Origin: a virus
DNA length: 22,534 nucleotides
Direction: 5' to 3' (one strand)
Virus record (IMG/VR): IMGVR_UViG_3300035204_000803
Location: 1 to 22,534 of that record
Under the pieces are notes generated by a model. It made no database searches. It was not told where the DNA came from and saw only the letters and a program-made list of their open reading frames with translations. Position 1 is the first letter of the stretch, and each line of letters begins with the position of its first letter. The position numbers and the translations under genes are program-made. This document shows positions 7,976-16,364 of the stretch, in pieces.

Positions 7976-9985
7976 TTAATTTGCATATTCTTGATCATCG
8001 TTATCTCCACTTAATGGTTGAATCTCACATGAATCATTATTGCAAAATTTATCTATTTCGGCTTCTTCGTTTTTAATTACTCCAAACGAAAGTGTTTTTA
8101 ATTTTTTTAATTTCTTGTTATATAACTTTTCATCTATTGCTTCATATGGCATTTGTTTGTAAGCTCCATAATCGTGTCTTGGTAATAATGAAATTCCTTT
8201 TAATCGGTATTGAAAATAATTCAACACATATGGTAATTCTTCAGCTTCTGTTTCGGGATTGAATGTTGCTGTACAACTTACTTGGTTATCTGCCCAATGT
8301 CGTTGTAAGAATGCGGCTAAACTGAATTGTTCCCAAATCGAAAGTTCAGCCGCAGTTCTTATACCCTCTCCTACATCTACTGGCACTTCTACAACTAATG
8401 TTGTTTTCTCTGAACCAAATGCTGGTTCTAATGTATAACCTGCCTTTTTCAATGGCTGTATCAGGTCAGAGTTAACTGATAACCTAATTCTTCTAATATA
8501 AAATCTACTCTCTGGATAATGTAATCCTGGTGTTGCTCCTGCTAATAATGAAACCGTTCCACTTGGTTTTACACTTGTAGTCTTAATAGACTTAGGTACT
8601 GCAAACCAATCACTATAAACTTTATCCCACTCTTGTATAACATCATATCCATCTTCTAACCAATTTCGTAATGTATCTAATCCATTATTAGTAATGAATT
8701 GTGCTACTCCACTAACACTACATCCAATTCTTCTATTTCTCAACATAACTCTGTTTGTATCACTCCAATGTGTTCTACCAAGTGTTACGGTTTTGGCGTA
8801 TAAATAAGCATATTTTAATGTACGAGAATAATCCTCATATGAATCATGATTATTTGGAAATGTTTCTACTAAACAACATAATTCATAACTTTCTAATGAT
8901 TGTTCTAAACAAGGATTTCCCCCTGCAACTCTATGGTCTACATCATCTCCCCCATTTTTCATACGAGAAAAGTGTCTCATATTTTGTAACCATGCTAATC
9001 CAGGTTCACCATTATCTACAATTCTTTTACAAATGTCTGAATAATCCATTCCTAATTCAGCAAAAACTGAATTGTTTGATGTCCATCCATATTGCTCTCT
9101 ATGTTTATTTACCTTATAATTCTTTAAATCTAAATATTCTTCATCATGTGGATCACCGAACACAATCTCTGCTGTTCGTCTTACATTACCTGCTACGACA
9201 CATTTACCAATTAGGTTCATTATATCAACAATTGTAGTAGTTGTAATTGGTTCTCCACTATTCTTTTCTAATACTTTTCTAATATCTTCATGTACTTCTT
9301 CTAATGGTTCATGTCCACTTGATACTCCACCAAAACCTTTAATTGGTTCACCTTCTGGTCTAATCAAATTATAATCAAATTCTACTGGTTGTGAACCATG
9401 AAAATAACTCTCTAATAATAACCTTAATGAATCCACCCAACCTTCTCTTGTATCTGGAATCTGAAAAGTTGTTGGGTCTCTATCTTTATCAATACCTTTA
9501 ACAATTATTTCCCCAGCACCTTTTACATCAAAACCTACACCAACACCTAACATAGAAGCATCCATTAGAAAACAAAATGGTTTTGAATAATCTTCTTTTA
9601 ATGTTTTAGTAGATACGAAAGCACAATTGTTTAGTGCTGCATATAACTTCTTTTCTTCAGTAATTGCAGTTCCCATTGCCCATAAACCACGACCAGGCGG
9701 TAAGAACTTCATAGTGAACATTCTCTCATACATATCTTGTGCGGATTTTTGGGCTTGCCAAGGATTCCAACCTAACTGATGTGAACTAATCCAATTCATT
9801 TGCATAGAATAAGTTCCCTCTACAACTCGTTGAACGGTTTCCCACCATCTTTCGTTTTTACCATTTTTTTTTATTCGAGAATAGGTTCTCATATAAACTA
9901 ATTCACCTAAACCATTGAAGCCAAAAGGTGGTTTTTTTCTTTTGTACTTGTCTATAAAATTTCCTGATAACTTAAATTTCTCCAT
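7976..9985 (-). CDS. nrdJ: Adenosylcobalamin-dependent ribonucleotide reductase, monomeric class II
   Basis: Reduces ribonucleotides to deoxyribonucleotides for phage DNA synthesis, using coenzyme B12 to make the active-site thiyl radical. The 669-aa protein lines up with the monomeric Lactobacillus leichmannii triphosphate reductase (739 aa, known residues C119, N406, C408, E410, C419, C731, C736). Matching residues are C121 (NNC), N357-P-C359-L-E361, C370 eleven residues after C359, and a C-terminal pair C648/C653 with the same five-residue spacing. FLPPGRGLW (94-102) and the PSGT segment also fit. No separate small subunit is needed or seen. Start ATG; GGAAGA lies close upstream and AGGAG twelve bases upstream. 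A -10-like TATAAT lies at 10038-10043. The receptor gene follows 78 nt downstream. Confidence 0.94.
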   Translation of the reverse strand: MEKFKLSGNFIDKYKRKKPPFGFNGLGELVYMRTYSRIKKNGKNERWWETVQRVVEGTYSMQMNWISSHQLGWNPWQAQKSAQDMYERMFTMKFLPPGRGLWAMGTAITEEKKLYAALNNCAFVSTKTLKEDYSKPFCFLMDASMLGVGVGFDVKGAGEIIVKGIDKDRDPTTFQIPDTREGWVDSLRLLLESYFHGSQPVEFDYNLIRPEGEPIKGFGGVSSGHEPLEEVHEDIRKVLEKNSGEPITTTTIVDIMNLIGKCVVAGNVRRTAEIVFGDPHDEEYLDLKNYKVNKHREQYGWTSNNSVFAELGMDYSDICKRIVDNGEPGLAWLQNMRHFSRMKNGGDDVDHRVAGGNPCLEQSLESYELCCLVETFPNNHDSYEDYSRTLKYAYLYAKTVTLGRTHWSDTNRVMLRNRRIGCSVSGVAQFITNNGLDTLRNWLEDGYDVIQEWDKVYSDWFAVPKSIKTTSVKPSGTVSLLAGATPGLHYPESRFYIRRIRLSVNSDLIQPLKKAGYTLEPAFGSEKTTLVVEVPVDVGEGIRTAAELSIWEQFSLAAFLQRHWADNQVSCTATFNPETEAEELPYVLNYFQYRLKGISLLPRHDYGAYKQMPYEAIDEKLYNKKLKKLKTLSFGVIKNEEAEIDKFCNNDSCEIQPLSGDNDDQEYAN

Positions 9986-10037
9986 ATTCTTCCGTAACTC
10001 CTAATTCTTCTTATTCACAACTAATCTTCAGCTTCCT

Positions 10038-10043
10038 ATTATA
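10038..10043 (-). promoter_or_regulatory. -10-like TATAAT ahead of the reductase gene
   Basis: Consensus TATAAT on the minus strand, preceded by AGG, about 53 nt before the ATG. I found no -35 at a normal distance (TTGTTT is 22 nt away), so a promoter is possible but not shown. Confidence 0.35.
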
Positions 10044-10094
10044 CCTATGATATATATAAACTTTTAAACAACATTTCTTTATTTTTTTCGAAGT

Positions 10095-10124
10095 TTTTAA
10101 AACTTTTTCTTTGAAGTTTTAAAA
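10095..10124. repeat. 11-bp inverted repeat between helicase and reductase genes
   Basis: Perfect TTTTAAAACTT / AAGTTTTAAAA arms around an 8-nt loop, starting the 162-nt gap after the helicase stop. The stem is almost all A:T and has no U tract after it on either strand. It may mark a transcription boundary, but is not a convincing terminator. Confidence 0.4.
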
Positions 10125-10147
10125 ATAGAACACTTGGTGTGTACTTT

Positions 10148-11509
10148 TTATTCGAATCCTTCTCCGTCAAAATCTTTCTTCTTTTGTGCTAATGTTTTTC
10201 TAATATATTCATCTGCATTATTCATCTTTCCTTGTACTTCTTTCCCACCTTGTGTGTTAGTTTCATAGATTTGTATGTAACCTGTATTAGTATTAATGGT
10301 TGCTGGAAATGTAATTCCATCTGGACCAAAACGATTTTTAATCACATGAAATCGACCTGTATTTGCGATTTTATCTTCTACTTTTCTACTCATACTCATA
10401 ACAAAATCTGCTGTCATAACTTTTGAATAATCTTCTGAAACCTTATCTGCTCCAATAACATCTTCTTCTAATGATGAACGATTTGCTTGTGATGCTGTCC
10501 ATATTGGTACATCAAATTCCCCCGCCATACCACGAAGTTCTTCATAAACATGACCTATCTGATGTCTCTTTTCTGTAAAATGTTGAGTTGATTTCATAAT
10601 ATCAGCATAATCAACTATAACCAAATCTGGTTTTATTCCTTGTAGTTCACATTGTTGTAAATGAGCAGTTACAGTATTTACACTAGCAGTTCTTGTAGGA
10701 TAATACTTGATAATAAGATTTCCTTTTAACTTATCAATTGCTTTCTGTACATCTTCCTTGTAGTACTGAAGATTTCCTGTAGGTTGTCCACTAATAATAC
10801 AATCATATCTCAATCCAACATAAGCTGCATTTAACTCCAATGTATAATGAATTACCGTTAATCCCCTTTTTACAGCATGTGTTCCAAGTGCTTGTAGTGT
10901 CCATGACTTACCAATCCCTGCTGGAGCAACTATAACACCGAGTTCTCCACCAGCAAGTCCACCATCCATTAAATCATTAACACTATCCCAACCCGTAGGT
11001 TGAGTATCCCTTGCTTGTTTTGTCATTCTTTCTTCAAAACCAGTAATATATTCGTGTCCTATATCTCTTTCCATCCCAGCAGTCATTGCTTTATCAATAA
11101 TTCCCTTTATATCATCATATTGTTGAGTTTCCAATAATTCAACTGATTCCATAATTGCATTTTTAACAATTTGATTCTTACAAAATTCTAATGTTTTCTC
11201 TTTAACAAATTCTAAATCTGGGTCTTCTCTGTGTTGCCAAGCACCTCTTAATGAATCTACAATTGCTACCTTTAATACATCATTCTCTACCTCATCAACC
11301 ATAACTTTAATACTTTCCATAGTTGGTTGTGATTTATATTTAACAAAATAATCTTTAATAGATTTAACTAAAAACTTATTTGAATCCGTATCAAAATAAC
11401 TTACTTCAAGAATATCAATGATTTGTTTTGTAAATTTTACATCAGTTAATAAACTTGAAATAATTTTACTCTGAAATGAAGTTCCATATTTTACTAATGA
11501 TTCACTCAT
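10148..11509 (-). CDS. 41: Replicative DNA helicase, DnaB/gp41-like
   Basis: Hexameric 5'-3' helicase that opens the fork and works with a primase (not in the window). It is 453 aa, near the T4 gp41 length (475). The N-terminal 150 residues are helical, as in the DnaB N-domain. The RecA-like motor begins at about 172 with GWDSVNDLMDGGL. Walker A is APAGIGKS (195-202), Walker B is LVIVDYAD (296-303), and TASQANR fits the H3/sensor motif of the DnaB family. Start ATG overlaps the stop of the upstream methyltransferase-like gene as ATGA, so the two are probably translationally coupled. It is the last gene of the overlapping operon that starts at the recombinase. Confidence 0.94.
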   Translation of the reverse strand: MSESLVKYGTSFQSKIISSLLTDVKFTKQIIDILEVSYFDTDSNKFLVKSIKDYFVKYKSQPTMESIKVMVDEVENDVLKVAIVDSLRGAWQHREDPDLEFVKEKTLEFCKNQIVKNAIMESVELLETQQYDDIKGIIDKAMTAGMERDIGHEYITGFEERMTKQARDTQPTGWDSVNDLMDGGLAGGELGVIVAPAGIGKSWTLQALGTHAVKRGLTVIHYTLELNAAYVGLRYDCIISGQPTGNLQYYKEDVQKAIDKLKGNLIIKYYPTRTASVNTVTAHLQQCELQGIKPDLVIVDYADIMKSTQHFTEKRHQIGHVYEELRGMAGEFDVPIWTASQANRSSLEEDVIGADKVSEDYSKVMTADFVMSMSRKVEDKIANTGRFHVIKNRFGPDGITFPATINTNTGYIQIYETNTQGGKEVQGKMNNADEYIRKTLAQKKKDFDGEGFE

Positions 11510-12603
11510 TCGAACTCCTTTTTAAATACAAAGATAGGTTCATATTTTGAACCTGAACCTTCACCATCTCTGGCCATTGTTGATAAATTTAATCTTAAAG
11601 TTTTGATATGATTATAACCTAATTGTTTTGTTATTTCCAATGTTGCATTTTCTATATTTTTCCCACTCGAAGTGTTCGCTATATTCATTAATAAATATCC
11701 ACCAACTTTCGTAGAATCAAAAGTATTTTTCAAAGTTTGACCCAAAAACCCATAAATCCATTCTTGTTCTGTTGGAAATTTAATATAACTTTGAGTTGAT
11801 TCATCTGCATATTTTTCCGTATCAAAATATGGTGGTGAAGTAAAACATAAATCTACTTTTTCTCTTAAACCCATAATCGATGGATTAAAAACTTCACTAC
11901 CAAGACGATATAACTCTACTTCTTTTCCAATATAACTAAAATCATCTTTAATCTTATTCAATCCCTCAAATGTTTTTGTTGATGGTTCTGTACCAATATA
12001 CTTCTTAATTCTTTTAGATGAAAGTGCACCTAACAATCTTCCACCCCAACCACAACTCATATCCCAAGTTACACCATCACCACCATAAGTTTCATAAATG
12101 TATTTTGCAGCCGTAGGACGAAAATTAGATACGGTTTGTGTTCCACCATACAATTTTAAATTCTGTCTAAACCTATTCTCTGTCCAATGTGGTTTATCAC
12201 TATGATTAAAGTGCCATTTAATTGTCTTTCTGATTACTTCCTTTAACTTATCATCATCATGAAAATTTTCCCAAGGCGTTGTTTTAGCATTACCACAAGG
12301 TACTTTCCAAAATTGTGGAAAGTAACTCCAAGCCAATCTCAATCCATTCATAGTCTGAGTTATCTCATCACCATCAAGTATTTGTTCATGTTTGAAATTC
12401 TGTAACTTTCTCATCTGTTCGTGTTTTTCTTCTTCACGAATTGTATAGTGTGGGAATCCATTATTTCTATAATATTTAAAAATAATATCAAGAGCTTCAT
12501 CGTCATCAATTCTCTCTAAACTATTACAAACTTTATGATAATCTAATGATAACTTATCTTCATCAAGAAATTTACTCAATACATCATAATCTACAGAACT
12601 CAT
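11506..12603 (-). CDS. Second DNA methyltransferase-like protein (SPPY motif)
   Basis: Predicted SAM-dependent amino-methyltransferase of 365 aa, related to the product of 438-1685. Motif I is DMSCGWGGR (181-189), the next strand is IGTEPS, catalytic motif IV is SPPY (256-259), and GGYLLMNIAN is the later core strand. Shared patterns with the paralogue include SPPYF followed by E-x-Y-x-x-(D/E)-x-TQS, and an N-terminal stretch around residues 50-75 (FPHYTIR... compared with IPYALIS...). Both ends overlap neighbours by ATGA: the small basic gene upstream and the helicase downstream. It therefore sits inside the core replication operon, which suggests action on phage DNA during replication. The target base and site are unknown. 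It could instead methylate a non-DNA substrate. Confidence 0.8.
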   Translation of the reverse strand: MSSVDYDVLSKFLDEDKLSLDYHKVCNSLERIDDDEALDIIFKYYRNNGFPHYTIREEEKHEQMRKLQNFKHEQILDGDEITQTMNGLRLAWSYFPQFWKVPCGNAKTTPWENFHDDDKLKEVIRKTIKWHFNHSDKPHWTENRFRQNLKLYGGTQTVSNFRPTAAKYIYETYGGDGVTWDMSCGWGGRLLGALSSKRIKKYIGTEPSTKTFEGLNKIKDDFSYIGKEVELYRLGSEVFNPSIMGLREKVDLCFTSPPYFDTEKYADESTQSYIKFPTEQEWIYGFLGQTLKNTFDSTKVGGYLLMNIANTSSGKNIENATLEITKQLGYNHIKTLRLNLSTMARDGEGSGSKYEPIFVFKKEFE

Positions 12604-12785
12604 CCCAAATTCTCATACATATCTTGTACTTTCTTATCATAAAATTCTTTTCTTTTCTTTTCACGATATCTTTCACGAGCCTTTGCCTTTATCTTATCTG
12701 CATTTCTTTTATAATGTTCCATTTGCCATCTTCTTTGAGCTTCTTGTTTTTGTTTTTTTGTTTTATATTTAACTTTTCTACCCAT
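12600..12785 (-). CDS. Small basic protein of unknown function
   Basis: I do not recognise this 61-aa protein. It is extremely basic and hydrophilic, almost all predicted helix (KYKTKKQKQEAQRRW, then RERYREKKRKEFYDKK), with no Cys, so not a zinc finger. Such a helix could bind nucleic acid or a partner by charge. It is a real gene by context: the ATG overlaps the nuclease stop by 8 nt, has GGAG seven bases upstream, and its own stop overlaps the next ATG as ATGA. The tight coupling inside the replication operon suggests a role in replication or recombination, but that is inference. Confidence 0.75.
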   Translation of the reverse strand: MGRKVKYKTKKQKQEAQRRWQMEHYKRNADKIKAKARERYREKKRKEFYDKKVQDMYENLG

Positions 12786-13866
12786 GAGTTTTCTCCGCCA
12801 TGTGATTCAATCTATTAAATGTTGTTGCTAACCAACTATTTAAATTAGGTAGTGCTGTATATAACTTATCTTCCAAAAACATTTTTTGAAATTTGTGTTT
12901 AATAATTCTTTGTATTGGTTGTTCTAATTGATTCTTAACTTTTAACTTTGAACTCCCTGACATAATACTATCTGTTAAATCCATAAGTTTTTTATTTAAA
13001 TGTAATTGTTCTTCTGATTTACTAATCACCTCACACACTTTATATTTGTCTTTGTTTACCAAAGAACTTTTTAATAAATCATCTATTGTAATTTCATGTG
13101 GTGATTCTAAAAATGGAAACACTTTCAATAATGTTTTTAATCCAGCACCTTTAATTCCTGGTATTCCATCTGATTTATCTCCATCCAATATTCTATACAA
13201 TAAAAAGTTTTTTGAATTAATTCCATATTCATCTAAAATTCTATCTTCATCATACATTAATTTTTTTGTAGGTGAATATACTTTTATATTCTCATCAACT
13301 AATTGTAGAAAGTCTTTATCGGTTGACATTATAGTAGTTTTTGAATCTTTGAACAAATGTTTAGCACAATATCCAATCACATCATCTGCTTCTATATTTT
13401 CTATATTGGTAATGGTTAAAGGTAAACATTCAAGATACTCAATCACTCTATTTAATTGAGCAATCATCATCTTGTGTTCATCTTCACGAGTAAGTGAAAC
13501 ACCAGTAGTTCTATTTAAACGAACTGACATTTTCCTACCCATCTTATACTCTGGAAATATTTTTCTACGGCGGTTAGACCCACCTTTACCATCAAATATT
13601 ATGATGGTTCGTGTGGGTCTTACCATATTAATAGTATAACCAATTGACCTTAAAAAACCAACTATTCCACCAATGTGGATCCCGTCCTCATTAGTAGTTG
13701 GTATTGCGGAAAATACTCTAATAAAAGTATTTAATCCATCTATAAGTAAAACCGAGTCATTTGGTTTACCACTATCAACCTTTCCGCCAGATTTCTTAAT
13801 CTCCTCAAGTATAGATAAATGTTTCGGATTAATCACCGATAACCTCATCTGTGAATTCGACATCAT
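12778..13866 (-). CDS. rnh: 5'-3' exonuclease / flap endonuclease (FEN family; T4 RNase H-like)
   Basis: Removes RNA primers and 5' flaps from lagging-strand fragments. With 362 aa (T4 RNase H is 305), it has the FEN acidic residues in order: LIDG (D43), FDG (D92), EADD (E159, D161, D162), STDKDF (D183, D185) and DGDKSDG (D228, D230, D233). GIPGIKGAG follows as the helix-hairpin-helix. Basic residues near 100-115 fit the arch. The start is uncertain. The frame opens at TTG 13875, ATGs lie at 13866, 13863 and 13848, and a GTG at 13836 has GAGG six bases upstream and would overlap the recombinase stop by only 8 nt, like other junctions here. I give the first ATG. It lies between the recombinase and the small basic gene. 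Confidence 0.9.
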   Translation of the reverse strand: MMSNSQMRLSVINPKHLSILEEIKKSGGKVDSGKPNDSVLLIDGLNTFIRVFSAIPTTNEDGIHIGGIVGFLRSIGYTINMVRPTRTIIIFDGKGGSNRRRKIFPEYKMGRKMSVRLNRTTGVSLTREDEHKMMIAQLNRVIEYLECLPLTITNIENIEADDVIGYCAKHLFKDSKTTIMSTDKDFLQLVDENIKVYSPTKKLMYDEDRILDEYGINSKNFLLYRILDGDKSDGIPGIKGAGLKTLLKVFPFLESPHEITIDDLLKSSLVNKDKYKVCEVISKSEEQLHLNKKLMDLTDSIMSGSSKLKVKNQLEQPIQRIIKHKFQKMFLEDKLYTALPNLNSWLATTFNRLNHMAEKTHG

Positions 13867-14929
13867 CAATACCAAGTTTTTCTTGATACTTTAATATAAC
13901 CTTATCACAAATGATTTGATACACATATTCTCGTAATTCATCATTTTCAGTAATTAAATCTTCCCAATCTTTTGATTGAAACTTATGTTCTTTACCCTTT
14001 TCATCTGTAAGAGTGTACCATGCACCACCTGATTTAACTAACTTGTGTTCTTTAAGTACAGTTAACCACGCACCATAATTATCTATTCCTCTATCGAAAT
14101 ACATATCATAATCTGCGTGTCGTAATGGTGGGCCTAATCTATTCTTGACAATCTGTGCTCTACACTTCATTCCCAATACATTTTTACCTGTATCTTTGAT
14201 TTGCCCCATATTCTTTAAACGAATACGAGTTGAAGCGTGGAATGGTAATGCTTTTCCACCACTTGTAGTCCAAGGGTCTCCAAACATTACACCAAGTTTT
14301 TGTCTTAATTGGTTGGTAAATATTAAAGCAATTTTCTCTCTTCCAATCATTTGAGTAATCTTTCTCATAGCCTTTGAGATAATAATTGCTTTAGCTGTTG
14401 CCCAACCATCTTTATTAAAGTCCGCTTCTAACTCTACTTTTGTAGTAGCACCAGCAAGTGAATCAACCAAGATAGTTACTAACCTATCTTTATCACTTTC
14501 ACGAACTTTAGTTACGATTTCTTCAATCGCTTCAAAGATATCTTCTACAGTTTCTAAATGTAGATATAACATCTTACTCATATCAATCCCAATCACATCC
14601 ATAAACTCTTGTGAAACTGAAGTTTCAGTATCAATATATACTGCCACTCCACCTTTCTTTTGAGTTTCTGCTAATATGTGAGCACCAAGTAGAGATTTTC
14701 CACTTGATTCTAATCCGTTGATTTCAGTAATTCTACCTACTGCAACTCCACCATTTGGCTTATTTGATATTGCCAAATCTAACATGGAACTACCAGTAGA
14801 AATAAAATCCTTAATATCGGTAGGTGTTGTATCCGTACCATCAAGAAAGTATGCTACTTTAGTATCTTTGAATTTTTTATTTAGTGATTTAGCTAATGTA
14901 CTAGCTAAAACATCATTAACTGATGACAT
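13829..14929 (-). CDS. uvsX: RecA/UvsX-family recombinase
   Basis: ATP-dependent strand-exchange protein that coats ssDNA and drives recombination-dependent replication and repair. It is 366 aa (T4 UvsX 391, E. coli RecA 352). Walker A is GLESSGKS (72-79), IDTET matches the RecA strand with the catalytic Glu, and LVDSLAG fits Walker B. The stretch TNQLRQKLGVMFGDPWTTSGG is close to the RecA L2 region, so the protein looks more RecA-like than T4 UvsX. Start ATG has AGGAG six bases upstream. It follows the ssDNA-binding protein gene across a terminator-like hairpin, and heads the overlapping nuclease-methylase-helicase operon. UvsX normally works with gp32, encoded next door. Confidence 0.93.
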   Translation of the reverse strand: MSSVNDVLASTLAKSLNKKFKDTKVAYFLDGTDTTPTDIKDFISTGSSMLDLAISNKPNGGVAVGRITEINGLESSGKSLLGAHILAETQKKGGVAVYIDTETSVSQEFMDVIGIDMSKMLYLHLETVEDIFEAIEEIVTKVRESDKDRLVTILVDSLAGATTKVELEADFNKDGWATAKAIIISKAMRKITQMIGREKIALIFTNQLRQKLGVMFGDPWTTSGGKALPFHASTRIRLKNMGQIKDTGKNVLGMKCRAQIVKNRLGPPLRHADYDMYFDRGIDNYGAWLTVLKEHKLVKSGGAWYTLTDEKGKEHKFQSKDWEDLITENDELREYVYQIICDKVILKYQEKLGIDDVEFTDEVIGD

Positions 14930-14950
14930 TCATTTCTCCTATCAATAATA

Positions 14951-14973
14951 TTGGGGCAGATAAACTGCCCCAA
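14951..14973 (-). terminator. Hairpin after the ssDNA-binding protein gene
   Basis: Perfect 9-bp stem TTGGGGCAG / CTGCCCCAA with a 5-nt loop, 13 nt past the stop codon. The bases after it (TATTATTG) are T-rich without a clean U tract. It would allow partial termination, making more ssDNA-binding protein than recombinase, or stabilise the upstream mRNA. Confidence 0.65.
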
Positions 14974-14985
14974 AGTTGTTATAAT

Positions 14986-15744
14986 TTATGAATTAAATAG
15001 GTCGTCAAAAGCATCTGATGTATTTGATACTTTAGACTTTTCCAATTCAGATGTAGAAACGGTATCTGTTTTAGATTCCTCTTCTTTTGTATCATCTTCA
15101 CTTGGATTCAACCATTCATTCAAAATTTCCGTCATATCATCATATGATAATTCTTGATAGATTTCTGTAATGTCCTGTTGTTTCTTTACGACCTCTAAGA
15201 CTTCTGGATCATCAGAAATTGGTGTTTGATTAGGTTTTACCCTAATGTTAGTTTTAGGAAAACTAGCACCTGTTTCTTCGGCTGAAATAAATTCAACAAC
15301 AACATCACGACCATTTACTGGGTCTGTGATATCACCATAGTCTGGGTCAGCAATAATGGAAAGCAGTTCTTGATAAACCGTTTTACCAAAACCCCAAAAC
15401 TTCACACCTTGTTTTTCCTCACCTCTAACTACTACTGGAGCAAAAGTTCTCATTTTTGCTTCGAGTTTTCTTGACAACTGATAGTCTTCTTTACTACCAC
15501 TTCCTCTTAGTTTTTGAGCAAACTCTTCAATAGGGTCTGGTCTACCAAAAGAAATTGGTGATAAATAAGAACGGTTGTTCAAATTGTAGTGAAAGAATAA
15601 CTCGATAAAAGGATTATCTTTATTAAAAGCGTAAGGTACGATTCTAATTTGTGTTTTTCCTGGTTGTGGTTTCCAAAGACTGGAAGTTCGAGTGTTTGTG
15701 GTTTGTAACTGATTTAAGCGTTTTTTAATTGCATTTAAGTCCAT
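14986..15744 (-). CDS. 32: Single-stranded DNA-binding protein (gp32-like)
   Basis: Coats ssDNA at forks and recruits recombination proteins. It is 252 aa against 301 in T4. The basic N-terminus (KKRLNQL) fits the cooperativity region. The core has QIRIVPYAFNKDNPFIELFFHYNL and WGFGKTVY with aromatic and basic residues typical of gp32 OB folds. The C-terminus is long, acidic and serine-rich, ending DAFDDLF, as expected for a partner-binding tail. T4 gp32 binds zinc through Cys/His, but this protein has no cysteine at all, so that zinc site is absent. Start ATG has AAGGAG eight bases upstream. The gene stands alone between the ncRNA terminator and its own hairpin, upstream of the recombinase. 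Confidence 0.88.
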   Translation of the reverse strand: MDLNAIKKRLNQLQTTNTRTSSLWKPQPGKTQIRIVPYAFNKDNPFIELFFHYNLNNRSYLSPISFGRPDPIEEFAQKLRGSGSKEDYQLSRKLEAKMRTFAPVVVRGEEKQGVKFWGFGKTVYQELLSIIADPDYGDITDPVNGRDVVVEFISAEETGASFPKTNIRVKPNQTPISDDPEVLEVVKKQQDITEIYQELSYDDMTEILNEWLNPSEDDTKEEESKTDTVSTSELEKSKVSNTSDAFDDLFNS

Positions 15745-15786
15745 TGTTTAACTCCTTATGTATTATTTTTCATTATCTATTTGTTA

Positions 15787-15807
15787 ATCAAGTATAACCT
15801 TGATACA
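15787..15807. repeat. Inverted repeat upstream of the ssDNA-binding protein gene
   Basis: ATCAAG (15787-15792), 6 nt, then CTTGATACA (15799-15807), about 45-65 nt before the start codon. The half-site TTGATACA also forms the perfect palindrome at 16365-16382, so both could bind one regulator. Confidence 0.4.
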
Positions 15808-15858
15808 ATAATAAGTATCATGTGGCTGCTTAAAAATGTGATCTTTTTTCATTAAAGC

Positions 15859-15929
15859 AAAAAAAAAGGTTCTATTGTTTTTAAGTCTGTATATAAGTGG
15901 AAACTAAAAATCGGTCGAACCTTTTTTTT
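15859..15929 (-). terminator. Intrinsic terminator of the second structured RNA
   Basis: On the minus strand AAAAAAAAGGTTC (15929-15917) pairs with GAACCTTTTTTTT (15872 downwards) and ends in a run of nine U. The 44-nt interior can extend the stem through TTTTTAG/CTTAAAAA. The A and T runs are symmetrical, so it might also stop plus-strand transcription. Confidence 0.7.
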
Positions 15930-16345
15930 AAATATTTGGAAATTTTAGGGAATGTAGGACTAGCGAATACCTACAACTCTCTGCTCAGATTTTATTGCCC
16001 TTGTACCTAACACCCACCAGTCATGGTGATTCTTCTCAAGATGGTTAATCTCATTGAAGTGAGTACAACCTCTGTGCCATTGCCTTATCTCTCTGAGTTT
16101 AGATTAATTCGGCCACAAGATGGGATTTCAGTTTTACCCTTACCCACAACAAGGTCTAAAGAATCGCTTCTTTATGTGTTCAGAAAGTACATTAGACAAC
16201 CGATGTCTCGGTGTAGAAGTAGAATTTCACCACCCCTAAACTCACCACAAGTTTGCCTTGGATTACCTTATGGGCTTCTAAAGGATACCCATTGTTCGGT
16301 CAATTCCATACGAAGTTAATTACTCCTCGTACTTTTCCAAAACTC
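15859..16345 (-). ncRNA. Large structured non-coding RNA, unknown family (RNA 2)
   Basis: This stretch has no convincing gene, raised GC (28 of 60 bases in 16201-16260) and many hairpins. Stems are 16309-16315/16325-16331; 16270-16274/16288-16292; 16238-16242/16250-16254; 16200-16203/16208-16211; 16157-16163/16168-16174, a perfect 7-bp stem; 16015-16019/16024-16028; and 15953-15958/15970-15975. The minus strand is favoured. The 7-bp stem closes a GCGA (GNRA) loop only on that strand, the first stem contains a pair that is G-U on minus but A-C on plus, and a U-run terminator closes the unit. The 5' end is approximate. I cannot match it to tmRNA, RNase P or a group I intron. Its size and phage setting recall ornate phage RNAs such as GOLLD or ROOL, without recognised sequence identity. 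Confidence 0.7.
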
Positions 16346-16364
16346 CAAAATTGTCAAAAAACTT

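Noticed and set aside
8799-8806. TATAAATA, identical to the T4 late promoter
   Set aside because: It lies on the plus strand inside the reductase gene with no plus-strand gene after it, in a very AT-rich genome.
15909-15925. GGTTCGACC on the minus strand, like a tRNA or tmRNA T-loop
   Set aside because: No acceptor stem, anticodon arm or CCA-type end around it; the bases belong to the long terminator stem.
16023-16319. 98-codon plus-strand open frame in the gene-free region
   Set aside because: It lies opposite to all genes, has no ribosome site, its translation has a composition unlike neighbouring proteins, and it is the antisense of the hairpin-rich RNA 2.
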